Assembly (NCBI GenBank): GCA_029550925.1
Contig: JAKPGL010000035.1
Coordinates: 16,116 to 80,115, forward strand
Direction of reading: 5' to 3'
DNA from: Planctomycetota bacterium
GTDB lineage: Bacteria > Planctomycetota > Planctomycetia > Pirellulales > Thermoguttaceae
DNA: 64,000 nt
Both the position numbers and the translations under genes were made by a program. The notes below the pieces were generated by a model, which was not told the DNA's origin, did no database searches, and worked only from the letters and a program-made list of their open reading frames with translations. Within the stretch, counting starts at the first letter, position 1. Every line of letters begins with the position of its first letter. This document shows, in pieces, positions 26,796-36,500 of the stretch.

Positions 26796-29000
26796 ATGAA
26801 GGCAGAAATGATGCTCGCAAGTCCTAAAAAGGATAACAATTCTACCGAGATCGTCAGTTCGGAGGCCGAGGCCTTTTATGAGAAATGTTTGGCCTTGGCC
26901 CGCAATCTCTGGTGGAGTTGGCATCCGGAAGTCATCAATCTGTTTCGGGATTTGGACCCGATCCGTTGGCGTCAGTTGGACCATAATCCGATTGCCCTGT
27001 TGGCGGAGTTTACCCCCCAACGTCTGGAGGAACGGGCCTCGGAACTGGTGTTGCACAGTCGGATTAACCATGCCTATCGTCGGTTGAAAGAATATGTCTC
27101 CACCACGCCTTTATGGGCGCGGACCCATACGGGAGTTTTGGGTTCTCAACCGGTGGCCTATTTTTCTCTGGAATTCGGCATCCACGAGTCGATCCCCATT
27201 TATTCGGGCGGGTTAGGGGTTTTGTCCGGGGACCATATTAAAAGCGCTAGCGGCCTGGGCGTACCTCTGGTGGCAATCGGTTTATTCTATGACCAGGGGT
27301 ATTTCAAACAGCACTTGGATTCGAACGGTTGGCAACAGGAGGAGTATTTACATACGAAAGTGGAGATGTTGCCGATGGAGCCGGCCCGATCGGCCAATGG
27401 GGAGCCGATCACTGTAGAAATTCCCACCCGGACCGGTCAACTGAGAGCCAAAGTCTGGCTGATGCAGGTGGGGCGGATCTCGTTGTATCTATTGGATTGT
27501 GATGTCGAGGGGAATAGCCCCCAGGACAGAGAGCTGACAGCCCGCCTTTACGGGGGGGATCAGCGGACCCGTATCCGACAGGAATTGGTTGCTGGGGTGG
27601 GAGGGGTGCGCGCTCTTCGGGCTTTGGGCATTAAGCCCGGGGTGTATCATCTGAACGAAGGCCACTGTACTTTTGCCGCCTTAGAAGCCATTCGGGAAGA
27701 GATGAAACAAAACGGCCGATCGTTCGACGACGCCCTTCGGGAGGTGGCCCAACGCACCGTCTTTACCACCCATACGCCGGTTCCGGCCGGGCATGACCGT
27801 TTTGACGGCGGTTTGGTCGAGGAACACTTGGGGCCGCTGCGGGACGAACTGGGCATTTCGTTCGAACAACTCATGGGCCTGGGCCGGGTCGAACCCCAAA
27901 ACCCCTACGAACCCTTCTGCATGACGGTCCTGGGATTGAAGCTCTCCCGGCACGCCAATGCGGTCAGCAGTTTGCACGGGCATGTAACCCGCCGGATGTG
28001 GGCCCATCTGTGGCCTTGGCGGGTGGAAGAAGAAATCCCGATCGGCCATATCACTAACGGCGTTCATATTCCCAGTTGGCTTTCCTGGCAGATGCGATTA
28101 CTTTACGACCGCTATTTCCCTGTGGATTGGGTGGCCCGGATGGGGGAACCGGAGGTCTGGCAGGCCATCTACAACGTGGACCCTGGGGAATTGTGGGAAA
28201 CGCATCATGCACTGAAAAACCAGCTTTTGGCCTTTGTGCGGCGTCGGGTAAGTCGGCAGTGCCGCCGCCGCGGGGAAAGCGACGAAGCGGTCGATGCCGC
28301 CCGAAACATGTTCGATCCGAACATATTGACGATCGGCTTCGGTCGCCGGTTTGCTACCTACAAACGGGCTGACCTTATCCTGCGTGACCTGGATCGGCTC
28401 AACGCCCTGATGAACCATCCGGAACGACCATTTCAGATCATTTTTGCCGGCAAAGCGCACCCGGCCGACGACGAAGGCAAACGCATCATCCAGAAGATTG
28501 CCAACCTGCGGCATGATCCCCGGTTTGCCAACCGAATTGCCTTTATCGAAGACTACGACATCAATGTCTGTCGGCACATGATTCAGGGGGTGGATGTTTG
28601 GCTGAATACTCCCCGTCGGCCCTTGGAGGCCTCCGGTACCAGCGGCCAGAAGGCCGTCCTCAACGGCGTGTTGAACCTTTCGATCCTGGACGGCTGGTGG
28701 GCCGAAGCCTATGACGGAACCAACGGGTTTGCCATCGGAGGAGGGGCAAGCCATGTCGATGAGCATATCACCGACCAGCGAGATGCGGAAAGCCTTTACC
28801 AAGTGCTGGAAAAACAGGTCATTCCGCTCTATTACGACCGGGACGTGGACGGGCTGCCCCGCGCCTGGATACGGATGATGATGAACTCCATCAGCTCCCT
28901 GGCGTGGCGGTTTAGCGCCCATCGCATGGTGGCCGACTACGTCCGACATGCCTATCTGCCCGCAGCCGGCGGCCTGAGCTGTCAGATGAATCTCCGATAA
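26796..29000 (+). CDS. glgP: Alpha-glucan phosphorylase (GT35)
   Basis: Phosphorolysis of glycogen or maltodextrin to glucose 1-phosphate. The 734-residue protein has the N-terminal DUF3417-like segment of the short alpha-glucan phosphorylases (NLWWSWHPEVINLFRDLDP), the GT35 core (YFSLEFGIHESIPIYSGGLGVLSGDH, HLNEGHCTF, HTPVPAGHDRF), FGRRFATYKRADL, and the pyridoxal-phosphate lysine site EASGTSGQKAVLNGVLN near residue 608. This is the 'alpha-glucan family phosphorylase' subtype rather than the long E. coli GlgP. The start follows AAAGGA. It appears to be monocistronic. Confidence 0.93.
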   Translation: MKAEMMLASPKKDNNSTEIVSSEAEAFYEKCLALARNLWWSWHPEVINLFRDLDPIRWRQLDHNPIALLAEFTPQRLEERASELVLHSRINHAYRRLKEYVSTTPLWARTHTGVLGSQPVAYFSLEFGIHESIPIYSGGLGVLSGDHIKSASGLGVPLVAIGLFYDQGYFKQHLDSNGWQQEEYLHTKVEMLPMEPARSANGEPITVEIPTRTGQLRAKVWLMQVGRISLYLLDCDVEGNSPQDRELTARLYGGDQRTRIRQELVAGVGGVRALRALGIKPGVYHLNEGHCTFAALEAIREEMKQNGRSFDDALREVAQRTVFTTHTPVPAGHDRFDGGLVEEHLGPLRDELGISFEQLMGLGRVEPQNPYEPFCMTVLGLKLSRHANAVSSLHGHVTRRMWAHLWPWRVEEEIPIGHITNGVHIPSWLSWQMRLLYDRYFPVDWVARMGEPEVWQAIYNVDPGELWETHHALKNQLLAFVRRRVSRQCRRRGESDEAVDAARNMFDPNILTIGFGRRFATYKRADLILRDLDRLNALMNHPERPFQIIFAGKAHPADDEGKRIIQKIANLRHDPRFANRIAFIEDYDINVCRHMIQGVDVWLNTPRRPLEASGTSGQKAVLNGVLNLSILDGWWAEAYDGTNGFAIGGGASHVDEHITDQRDAESLYQVLEKQVIPLYYDRDVDGLPRAWIRMMMNSISSLAWRFSAHRMVADYVRHAYLPAAGGLSCQMNLR

Positions 29001-29310
29001 AGTCTTCGTGGGCTATCCACTCGGCTTTTGTCCGGTTCAACGGAGGGTTGGCGTTTCTGCTGATTTGTGGGGTGTATCCCCTAAAGCTGGTGGTTTCCGG
29101 AGTACTGCTAGGTGGGTATTTCTTAAGCCGGGCATGGGAAAAGCGGGCCCTCTTTGCCTCCCCACCATTGCCATAGTCGGGTGGAAAGCGATATGATATA
29201 GGTTTACCCTGCCCAATCCGCCGGTTTGCCCAGAGAGCGGCGTCTGGGTGGGGGATGTGTGTTGGGGAAGTGGGTTCTCCCCAGACTTGGTGGATTAAAG
29301 GCCCCATCGT
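29001..29310 (+). other. Intergenic region upstream of ffh
   Basis: The 310-base gap holds the probable ffh promoter at 29168-29197. The rest shows no gene, and no convincing terminator for glgP was found. Confidence 0.4.
29168..29197 (+). promoter_or_regulatory. Putative promoter of ffh
   Basis: TTGCCA (29168-29173) and TATGAT (29192-29197) are separated by 18 bases. A transcript starting near 29204 would have a leader of about 105 bases before ffh and could extend through rpsP, trmD and rplS. Confidence 0.4.
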
Positions 29311-30804
29311 ATGTTTGAATCCCTTCAACAAGGTTTGCTATCGGCCATTCGGACCCTTCGGGGTCGGGGGAAGTTGAGCGAAGCCAATATGCGCGAAGGG
29401 CTTCGGTTGGTCGAACAGGCCTTGCTGGAGGCCGACGTCAGTTATTCGGTCGTCAAGGAGTTTATCCAGCGGGTCAGCCAAGCCGCCTTGGGCGAAAAGG
29501 TGCTCAAGTCCCTGGACCCCAGCCAACAGGTCATTGGCATTGTGCATCAGGAGTTGATTCGGCTGATGGGGCCGGTGGATCATTCGTTGCACTTGACGCC
29601 GGGGGTTTCGGTGCTGATGCTGTGCGGCCTTCAGGGGTCGGGCAAAACGACGACCTGTGCGAAGTTAGGTCGTCTGGTGCGTCAGCAGGGCCGACAACCT
29701 CTCTTGGTAGGGGCCGACCTACAGCGTCCGGCGGCCATCGAACAGTTGCAAATTCTGGGCAACCAATTGGGCATCCCCGTCTATGTGGAGCCGGGCGCTA
29801 CCGATGCGGTGGGCGTGTCGGCCCGCGCCGTCCAACACGCCCAAAGCATTGGGGCCAATGTGGTGATCTTGGACACGGCGGGTCGGCTCCACGTCGATCA
29901 AGAGCTGATGGAAGAGCTGAAACGGATCGACCATCGGATCCACCCGCAGCAGGTGTATTTGGTGGTCGATGCCATGACCGGCCAAGACGCCGTTTTAAGC
30001 GCCAAGGCGTTCAACGAAGCCTTGGAGCTGGACGGCGTGATTATGACGAAACTGGACGGCGATGCTCGGGGCGGGGCTGCCTTATCCGTAAAAGCTGTTA
30101 CCGGCGTGCCGATCAAGTTCATCGGCGTCGGCGAACACCTGGAAGACTTGGAAGAGTTCCATCCGGAGCGGATGGCAGGCCGAATCCTCGGCATGGGCGA
30201 CATCGTCAGCCTATTCGAGCAGGCCCGTCAAAAGTTTGACCAGGAAGAACTGCAAAAACAACAGGAACGACTTCGCCAGGGAGAGTTCACCCTGGACGAT
30301 TTCAAGAAGATGTTGTTGCAGACGACCCGGCTGGGACCGTTGCAGAAAGTGCTCAGTCTTATCCCCGGCATGGGCGCGATGCAACAGATGATGGAAGCGA
30401 TGGGACAGACGGACTTGGAGGGCGATCTCCGTCGCGTGGTCGGCATTATCGACTCCATGACGCTGGAAGAACGTCGGGACCCGTCGCTGATTGATCAGAG
30501 TCGGCGACGCCGCATCGCCGCCGGCGCAGGGGTCCAACCCCATGAGGTCAACGAAGTCGTCAAACAGTTTGAGCCGATCGCCCGGATCATGCGACAGCTT
30601 TCCGGCATGGGGATGATTGCCCGAATGCGAAAGATGCAAGAATTGACCCGCTCCGGTCTGTTCGACCCCACCGGGCGAATCCGCAAAGAGAAGATCGGCA
30701 CCGGCAAACGGCTGACCACCGAAGAGAAGAAACGTCTCAAAAAACTCCGGGAAAAAGAAGCTAAACGCCGTAAATGGGAAGCCAAACATAAAAAAGAAGA
30801 ATAA
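29311..30804 (+). CDS. ffh: Signal recognition particle protein Ffh (SRP54)
   Basis: Targets nascent membrane proteins to the SecYEG channel with 4.5S RNA. The N and G domains are complete: P-loop GLQGSGKTTTCAKLG near residue 106, DTAGRLHVD near 190, TKLDGDARGGAALS near 245. The methionine-rich M domain includes LIPGMGAMQQMMEAMG and the RNA-binding segment LIDQSRRRRIAAGAG, then QLSGMGMIARMRKMQEL. 497 residues, slightly long because of a very basic Lys/Arg tail. It lies upstream of rpsP, the common bacterial order. Confidence 0.97.
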   Translation: MFESLQQGLLSAIRTLRGRGKLSEANMREGLRLVEQALLEADVSYSVVKEFIQRVSQAALGEKVLKSLDPSQQVIGIVHQELIRLMGPVDHSLHLTPGVSVLMLCGLQGSGKTTTCAKLGRLVRQQGRQPLLVGADLQRPAAIEQLQILGNQLGIPVYVEPGATDAVGVSARAVQHAQSIGANVVILDTAGRLHVDQELMEELKRIDHRIHPQQVYLVVDAMTGQDAVLSAKAFNEALELDGVIMTKLDGDARGGAALSVKAVTGVPIKFIGVGEHLEDLEEFHPERMAGRILGMGDIVSLFEQARQKFDQEELQKQQERLRQGEFTLDDFKKMLLQTTRLGPLQKVLSLIPGMGAMQQMMEAMGQTDLEGDLRRVVGIIDSMTLEERRDPSLIDQSRRRRIAAGAGVQPHEVNEVVKQFEPIARIMRQLSGMGMIARMRKMQELTRSGLFDPTGRIRKEKIGTGKRLTTEEKKRLKKLREKEAKRRKWEAKHKKEE

Positions 30805-30911
30805 GAAGAATAGACGAATAAACACCGGGAACAAATTTCAGAAAACGATTCCCTTCGAATATTTCGTGTATTCCGTTTTTGTGAGTAGAAACGTAGAAAG
30901 GAGGAGGTTGC

Positions 30912-31304
30912 GTGGCGGTACGTATTCGAATGAAAATGATGGGCCGACGGCATCGGCCTTTTTATCGCATCTGCGCCGCGGATGTCCGGCGGCCTCGCGA
31001 TGGTCGGGTCCTGGAGGTCATCGGCGTGTATGATCCGATGATCCCGGAGACGGACGCTCGGGTCGTATGGAATGTAGATCGGCTTCAATACTGGCTCAGC
31101 GTCGGCGCCCAGCCAACCGAAAAAGTAAAGGTGCTGATCAAAAAATACGGTCCGAACGGGACCCACTTGGAACAACAGAAAGAGGCCCTGGAGCGGTGGG
31201 CGGAACGCCGACGTCGGCAGCCCGTGGAGATCCTGCCTCAAGCGAAACCCGCCGCCTCCGAATCTTCCGCCGAGGAAACGACCGAAACGGCGGAAGAAGA
31301 GTGA
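30912..31304 (+). CDS. rpsP: 30S ribosomal protein S16
   Basis: Starts at GTG with GGAGG upstream. The product begins MAVRIRMKMMGRRHRPFYRICAADVRRPRDGRVLEVIGVYDPM, an unmistakable S16, and continues to 130 residues with a Glu-rich tail of about 40 residues. S16 is essential for 30S assembly. The gap of 107 bases to ffh suggests co-transcription. Confidence 0.97.
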   Translation: MAVRIRMKMMGRRHRPFYRICAADVRRPRDGRVLEVIGVYDPMIPETDARVVWNVDRLQYWLSVGAQPTEKVKVLIKKYGPNGTHLEQQKEALERWAERRRRQPVEILPQAKPAASESSAEETTETAEEE

Positions 31305-31622
31305 GGCCCCTTTTTGCGGTCGCCGGGCGGAAAATCCCCAAATGCAAAGAAGGGGACCTCTTCTGCCGGATGAATAAAGTCGCCTCTGGCCGCCGTGGGA
31401 GAGGCCGGCTAGAGGCTCGCCCGCTAGGGCGAGGGTGAGGTGAGATACTTCTGTTAGACTGATTGGATTACTGTCGAACAGGCGGGCTTGCCGTCTGCCA
31501 GATGGCGATCCTTCCACGGACGGCGTGAAGCGGGAAAATCGGCGGCAGATTTGGCGGCAGACTTCCTACCCCGCCCCTAAGGGGCGGGGCGGTTTCTGTG
31601 TGGAAAGGTCGAGCACAAAACA
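31305..31622 (+). promoter_or_regulatory. Structured rpsP-trmD spacer (no rimM)
   Basis: RimM is normally encoded between rpsP and trmD; here the 318-base spacer has no such frame. It contains two clear hairpins: CTCGCCC/GGGCGAG with a 4-base loop (31416-31433), and CCCCGCCCC/GGGGCGGGG with a 3-base loop (31569-31589). The latter has a 9-base-pair stem, ends 33 bases before the trmD start and lacks a long U tract. It could be an attenuator or an mRNA stability element. Confidence 0.45.
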
Positions 31623-32381
31623 ATGCGGTTCGATGTCTTGACCCTGTTTCCCGAGATGTTTTCGGGCTATGTGGGTCAGAGCCTGCTTCGGCGGGCAATC
31701 GATTCGGGATTGGTGGAGGTGCATATCCATAATATCCGGGATTGGTCCCCAGACAAAAAACACAAAAAAGTGGATGATCGGCCCTACGGCGGCGGACCGG
31801 GGATGGTGTTGCGGGTCGATTGTGTGGTCCCGTGCGTCGAGGCCGTCCAGGCCATGACCGACCAGCCAGGCCATTTGGTCATGCTCACCCCCCAAGGACG
31901 CCGTCTCACTCAGACGGTCGTCCGCCAATTGGCCGGGTATCCTCGACTGCTTTTACTCTGCGGTCGATATGAAGGCTTCGACGAGCGAATCCGCCTGCTG
32001 CTGGCGCCGGACGAAATTTCCATCGGCGATTATGTCCTCAGCGGCGGGGAGACGGCGGCCATGGTGATCATGGATGCGGTCAGTCGCCTGGTGCCCGGCG
32101 TGGTGGGCGATCCGGAAGGCCCCCAATGGGATTCCTTTTCCGAGCAGATGCCCGGTTTGGAATTTGCCCAATACACTCGGCCCAGGGAGTATCGAGGTCT
32201 TACCGTACCTTCGGTCCTGCTGAGCGGCGATCACGCAAGAATCGCCCAATGGCGGCAGGAGAATAGCGTGGAGCGAACCCGGATGCGCCGCGCCGACTTA
32301 TTCACCCCAAGCGGTCCTCCGCCGACGGATTCGCCTCCGGAACGCCAACCTCCGGAGCAGCCCGGCCAAGCCACGCCGTAG
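31623..32381 (+). CDS. trmD: tRNA (guanine-N1-)-methyltransferase
   Basis: Methylates G37 of tRNAs to prevent frameshifting, using S-adenosylmethionine. The trefoil-knot fold is shown by LLLLCGRYEGFDERI and DEISIGDYVLSGGETAAMVIMDAVSRLVPGVVG; the N-terminus MRFDVLTLFPEMF is typical. 252 residues with a short Pro-rich C-terminus. It lies upstream of rplS as in most bacteria. The ribosome site GAAAGG is rather far (13 bases) from the ATG. Confidence 0.96.
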   Translation: MRFDVLTLFPEMFSGYVGQSLLRRAIDSGLVEVHIHNIRDWSPDKKHKKVDDRPYGGGPGMVLRVDCVVPCVEAVQAMTDQPGHLVMLTPQGRRLTQTVVRQLAGYPRLLLLCGRYEGFDERIRLLLAPDEISIGDYVLSGGETAAMVIMDAVSRLVPGVVGDPEGPQWDSFSEQMPGLEFAQYTRPREYRGLTVPSVLLSGDHARIAQWRQENSVERTRMRRADLFTPSGPPPTDSPPERQPPEQPGQATP

Positions 32382-32404
32382 GAGAAAACATTCCCCACAT
32401 TCTT

Positions 32405-32439
32405 GGAACGCCTGAAAAAAACAAAAACGTTCCGTTTTT
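32405..32439 (+). promoter_or_regulatory. Hairpin upstream of rplS
   Basis: GGAACG (32405-32410) pairs with CGTTCC (32428-32433) across a 17-base A-rich loop and is followed by GTTTTTC. It resembles a weak intrinsic terminator or attenuator between trmD and rplS. The long loop makes the call uncertain. Confidence 0.3.
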
Positions 32440-32493
32440 CGAGAAATTATTCTTCGCAAAATCAAACCCGTAGGTCCATAGAAAGGCAAACAC

Positions 32494-32889
32494 ATGACGC
32501 AGAAGATCATGGCATTGGTGGAAAAGACCTGCACGAAAAAGAAGCCGCCCCAATTCTCGATTGGGGATACGGTGGATGTGCATTGCCGGATTCTCGAAGG
32601 CGACAAAGAACGCATTCAGATTTTCTCCGGCACGGTGATCGCCCGGAGCGGGGCCGGCACGCGGGAGATGTTCACCGTCCGGCGGATCGTGGCTGGCGAA
32701 GGCGTCGAACGCAAATTCCCTGTGCATTCGCCTCGAATCGCCAAGATCGTCGTGAAACGTTCTGGCCGAGTTCGACGGGCCAAGCTCTACTACCTGCGCC
32801 AGCGCGTCGGCAAAGCCACCCGCTTACGGGAACGCCACGGCGTGGTCCTTCCTGGCGCAGAAACCGAAGAAACACCCCAGGGCCAATAA
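32494..32889 (+). CDS. rplS: 50S ribosomal protein L19
   Basis: The 131-residue product has the L19 core: [63 protein letters not shown]19 contributes to an intersubunit bridge. The start follows AAAGG at 7 bases. Confidence 0.97.
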   Translation: MTQKIMALVEKTCTKKKPPQFSIGDTVDVHCRILEGDKERIQIFSGTVIARSGAGTREMFTVRRIVAGEGVERKFPVHSPRIAKIVVKRSGRVRRAKLYYLRQRVGKATRLRERHGVVLPGAETEETPQGQ

Positions 32890-33043
32890 ACCCCGCCCAC
32901 ACCAACCGCCTCGACCGCTAGGGTTAGCGGATAGAATGGAAACGGGCCGCCCCAAGAGCCTCGACCGTTAGGCCAAGGGTTGAAGGAAGGGGCCGGATAC
33001 ATCCCCAAAACGAACCCCCCCATCGTGGATCAGGGAATCTCCC

Positions 33044-33451
33044 ATGCATCTGCCTGGTTGGCGGCGGTTGATGGGTTGGCTTTGGCCGGCCAAAAGCCTC
33101 GGCCAAAAAGGCGAAGAGGCCGCCGCACGCTTCTTACGCCGTCAGGGTTATCGCATCTTGTCCCGAAGTTCTCGCACCGGCTGGGGAGAATTGGACCTGG
33201 TGGCCCTAGACGGACGAACCCTCGTCTTTGTGGAAGTCAAAACCCGGCAGTCGTCCGAACCGGTTCCGCCCGAAGAAGGGGTGGACTGGAGGAAACAGCG
33301 TCGCCTGATCCGGGCCGCCCAGAACTTCCTCCATCACCATCATCTGGAAGACGCTCCCTGCCGATTCGATGTGGTGGCCGTTACCTGGCCCGCCGGGCAA
33401 AGACGCCCTCGCATCGAGCACTTCCCCGCCGCCTTCCAGGCCGATGAATAA
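33044..33451 (+). CDS. YraN-family (UPF0102) endonuclease-like protein
   Basis: The 135-residue protein matches the UPF0102 family: LGQKGEEAAARFLRRQGYRILSRSSRTGWGELDLVALDGRTLVFVEVKTR carries the GE-D-EVK pattern of a restriction-endonuclease-like nuclease fold. YraN genes commonly lie after trmD-rplS (often with rnhB, absent here). The biochemical role is unproven; a DNA-processing role is inferred from the fold. The start follows AGGGA at 7 bases. Confidence 0.88.
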   Translation: MHLPGWRRLMGWLWPAKSLGQKGEEAAARFLRRQGYRILSRSSRTGWGELDLVALDGRTLVFVEVKTRQSSEPVPPEEGVDWRKQRRLIRAAQNFLHHHHLEDAPCRFDVVAVTWPAGQRRPRIEHFPAAFQADE

Positions 33452-33524
33452 TCCGCTCCACCTGCACCCTTTTTAAGCCGCCTATTTCGCCGTCAAGGCA
33501 ACGCCGGCGGAGCGTCGTTTTCTC

Positions 33525-36500
33525 TTACGGTTTGGCGGCGATCGCTTCGATGGCCTCGGCCAATTGGCGGCGCAGGAGGAGGAGGCGGTCTGGATCGGGC
33601 AGAATACGGCTGCTGTATCGGCCGCCGGGATTCGGGAAGCTGAGCAAACGGGCCGCCTCCTGGAGGGCTTTTTGCGCCTGCTGGGCCGCCGGACTGTGCG
33701 CGGGCAGTCCGCTCAATTTCTCCCGGAGCATGTGTAAATACTCATAATCCTCCACGCCTTCCCGGGCCTGCTCCAACCGGACGGAGCTGACGGGTCCCGG
33801 ATGGCCGATCGGGCCGCCTGGATACACCAAATAACCATCTCCGTTCGGATACCGCACCCAGTAGTGTTTGCCCGGCTGGTCCGACTGATGGATGTAGGCG
33901 TGCCAACCGTATCGATAGGGATCGTATGTCGCCCAGGCTACGCCCCAAAACTCATAGGCTTCCGCCCCGTAGTGGAAGCAGTAGTGGGGCAGGAGCCGTT
34001 CGATGGCGCAAAACGGCGTGTCCAGACACATCTGCCCATCCGTCGTAAACCACACCCGTTTTCCCGCCGCCCGAAGCCGAGCCATCTGCTCCAGCGGCAC
34101 GATGCCATAATGCCCAATGCCCCATACATCCAACGAATCGTCCCACTCGGGCACATGATGCCAGGTGCTCGAATAGATCGGAATGGCCGGATCCACTTCG
34201 TGAATCATCTGGCACAGGGCCTTCATCTGGGCCAGGATTTCCGGCTGCCGGTAGAACGGCTCGTCGGAAATATATAGCACAAACCGATCCGCCCAGCCTT
34301 TTTCTTTTACGTGGTTCCAGAAAAGCCGAAGGGCCTGCTGGTACAGATGTTTATATTCCGGCCGGAGCACCGCCCGGTCCGCATTCTCATACGGCGATTT
34401 GCCCGGATAGGGCGTCTCCGGGCCGATCTTCTTCGGCGGATGCCCCCAACCGAATAGATAAAAATGCCACGGGGTGTAACTGTGCCGAATCCCCAACCGG
34501 TCGAAATACCATGCGGCCGCCTTATCGAACTCGGTAAAGTCGGCCTCCACCCGGCCGTTCTCGTATCGGAAGATCGGTTCCGGTCGGAGGGCGTCCGGCT
34601 GCAAGCGTCGTCGGGCCATGAATTCCACCACCTCCCGGTACGCCTCCGGCTCCGGTTTGCCCCATAATCTCCCCCCATTTCCGAACCGTACGTCATAAAT
34701 CGCCTTCAGGTGCGGCTGATCCGGAAGAGTGAAGTTCCATACATGTACCTGGTATGGTAGCTCGGCCAACAGCACAGGCCCCGTAGGCTCTTTGCCGCCT
34801 TCCGTTTGGCCGATGGGGGTGTGCGTCGAGGCAACCTCCCGGTTGCTTTCGACCACCAGGCGGATTCGGCCCTGATATAGCCCCGCAGCGGCCTGTTTGG
34901 GCGTCTGGAAAGTGATCCAAACGGCCTGGGTGGTATTGGCCGGGAGGGAGAACCTGTTTTGGGGCAGGAGCGGATCCGGCCATAGCCCGGCAAATCCATC
35001 GCAGGCCGGCGGCGAGCGCGGCGCCTTCCGATGCCATCGGGGCGTGGTGCTAGTGTAATAATTGGTCGGGTAATCCACCGGCACATATCCGACCAGGGCC
35101 GTCTCCGGCGGTGGAAGTGTTTGGCCGTCCGCATTGCGGGGCGGATCGACCTCCAGGCGGACTTTCTCCAATGCCCGCCCGCTGCGCACGGCCAGTTGGA
35201 CCGCCTCTTGCTCGTTCCGGGCCAGAAACACTTCTACCGGCGGCGTCTGTTCTGCTTGTTGGGTGGAGGGCCGGTTTGGGGTTGTACCGCCGGAAGAGCT
35301 ATCCTTTGTATCCTTTATCGTTCGGCAAAATGCCGTCGGCGCCGGTTCGTCCGGGAAAATTTTCACAATGGGATTTACCGGCCAGACGGCGATCTGGTCC
35401 GGTCCTATCGGACGGCCTTCCATCGCCACAATCCGAGCCGGCATCGCCTCGGCCATCAAAAGCCCGTCGTACCAAATCGTGCCGAATCCATCCGTCGTCA
35501 GATGCACCTGCAACGTAGCGGCATCTTCCGGCATGAGGAAAAGGGCCGATAGCAGAGTCCAATCGGTTGTGCCCTGCAAGGGCTGGCCGGTAGATCGCAT
35601 CGGATTATTCCGGGAAAGCTCGCCGCTGGCCGTCCGGATGTGGACATGCACCTGGGCGTTGCCCTGCTGGAGCTGGTCGGTGCGGATCCAGGCCGCCACC
35701 AGATAAGTAGCCCCCGGCCGAACCGCTACCGACTGGGTCCAGCCCCGCCATGCCTTGGCGATCCCTGAGGGAACGTGCAACCGAGCACAACGCTGGCCTT
35801 GTCGCGGGCCGCCAGGCGTATCCGTAGCATACTGAACCTTTTCCTTCTGGGGCGATTGGGTAGCCTGCCAGGCAGAAAAGGGCTCTTGGGCCTCAAAACT
35901 GGGGTTTTTCAGGAGGTTCCGATTGCTGGCCGCCAGCCGGGCGTAATCCTCCGCACCGGGCCAAACCCCGGAAACCTTCTCAGAATCGCCCGCACTTTTT
36001 TCGCTTTTTTCCGGGCTAACCGTCGGAGGCGTCGTAGCAGGGCCGATGGGCTTTTCGCTCGGCGGCGGTGGTTCGGCCGGCGCCCTGCCGATAGGAGCAT
36101 AATAGAGATATCCGGTGAGCATCGTTCGGCCGGGAATCGAGGCCTCCAGAAGCATCCGGTCTCCCACCAGCACAGGCCGACCCTCCTGGCCGGGCCACAC
36201 CCACCGAAGACTTTGCCGATCCAGCCGACCGCCAAGCCGATTGCTCAATGCAGAAATATCGACCGTCAGAAGCGCCTCATGCTGCCGATCGGAAAAGTTT
36301 TCCACCCGGATCAGCGCCCGGCGCTGGGCGGGTCGATTCTGGTTGCTCCCAGAAGGCCGATCAGCGGCCTCTGCCGAAGGCCAATCACTCGGTGGAGCAA
36401 GCTGTTGCAATCGCAGCCGCTCCGGCCGGGAGACCTCCAGTTCAAACCCCGGCATGTCTAAACATTCCAGTTCCGCCAAATCGAACCAGGCTGTGCCGGT

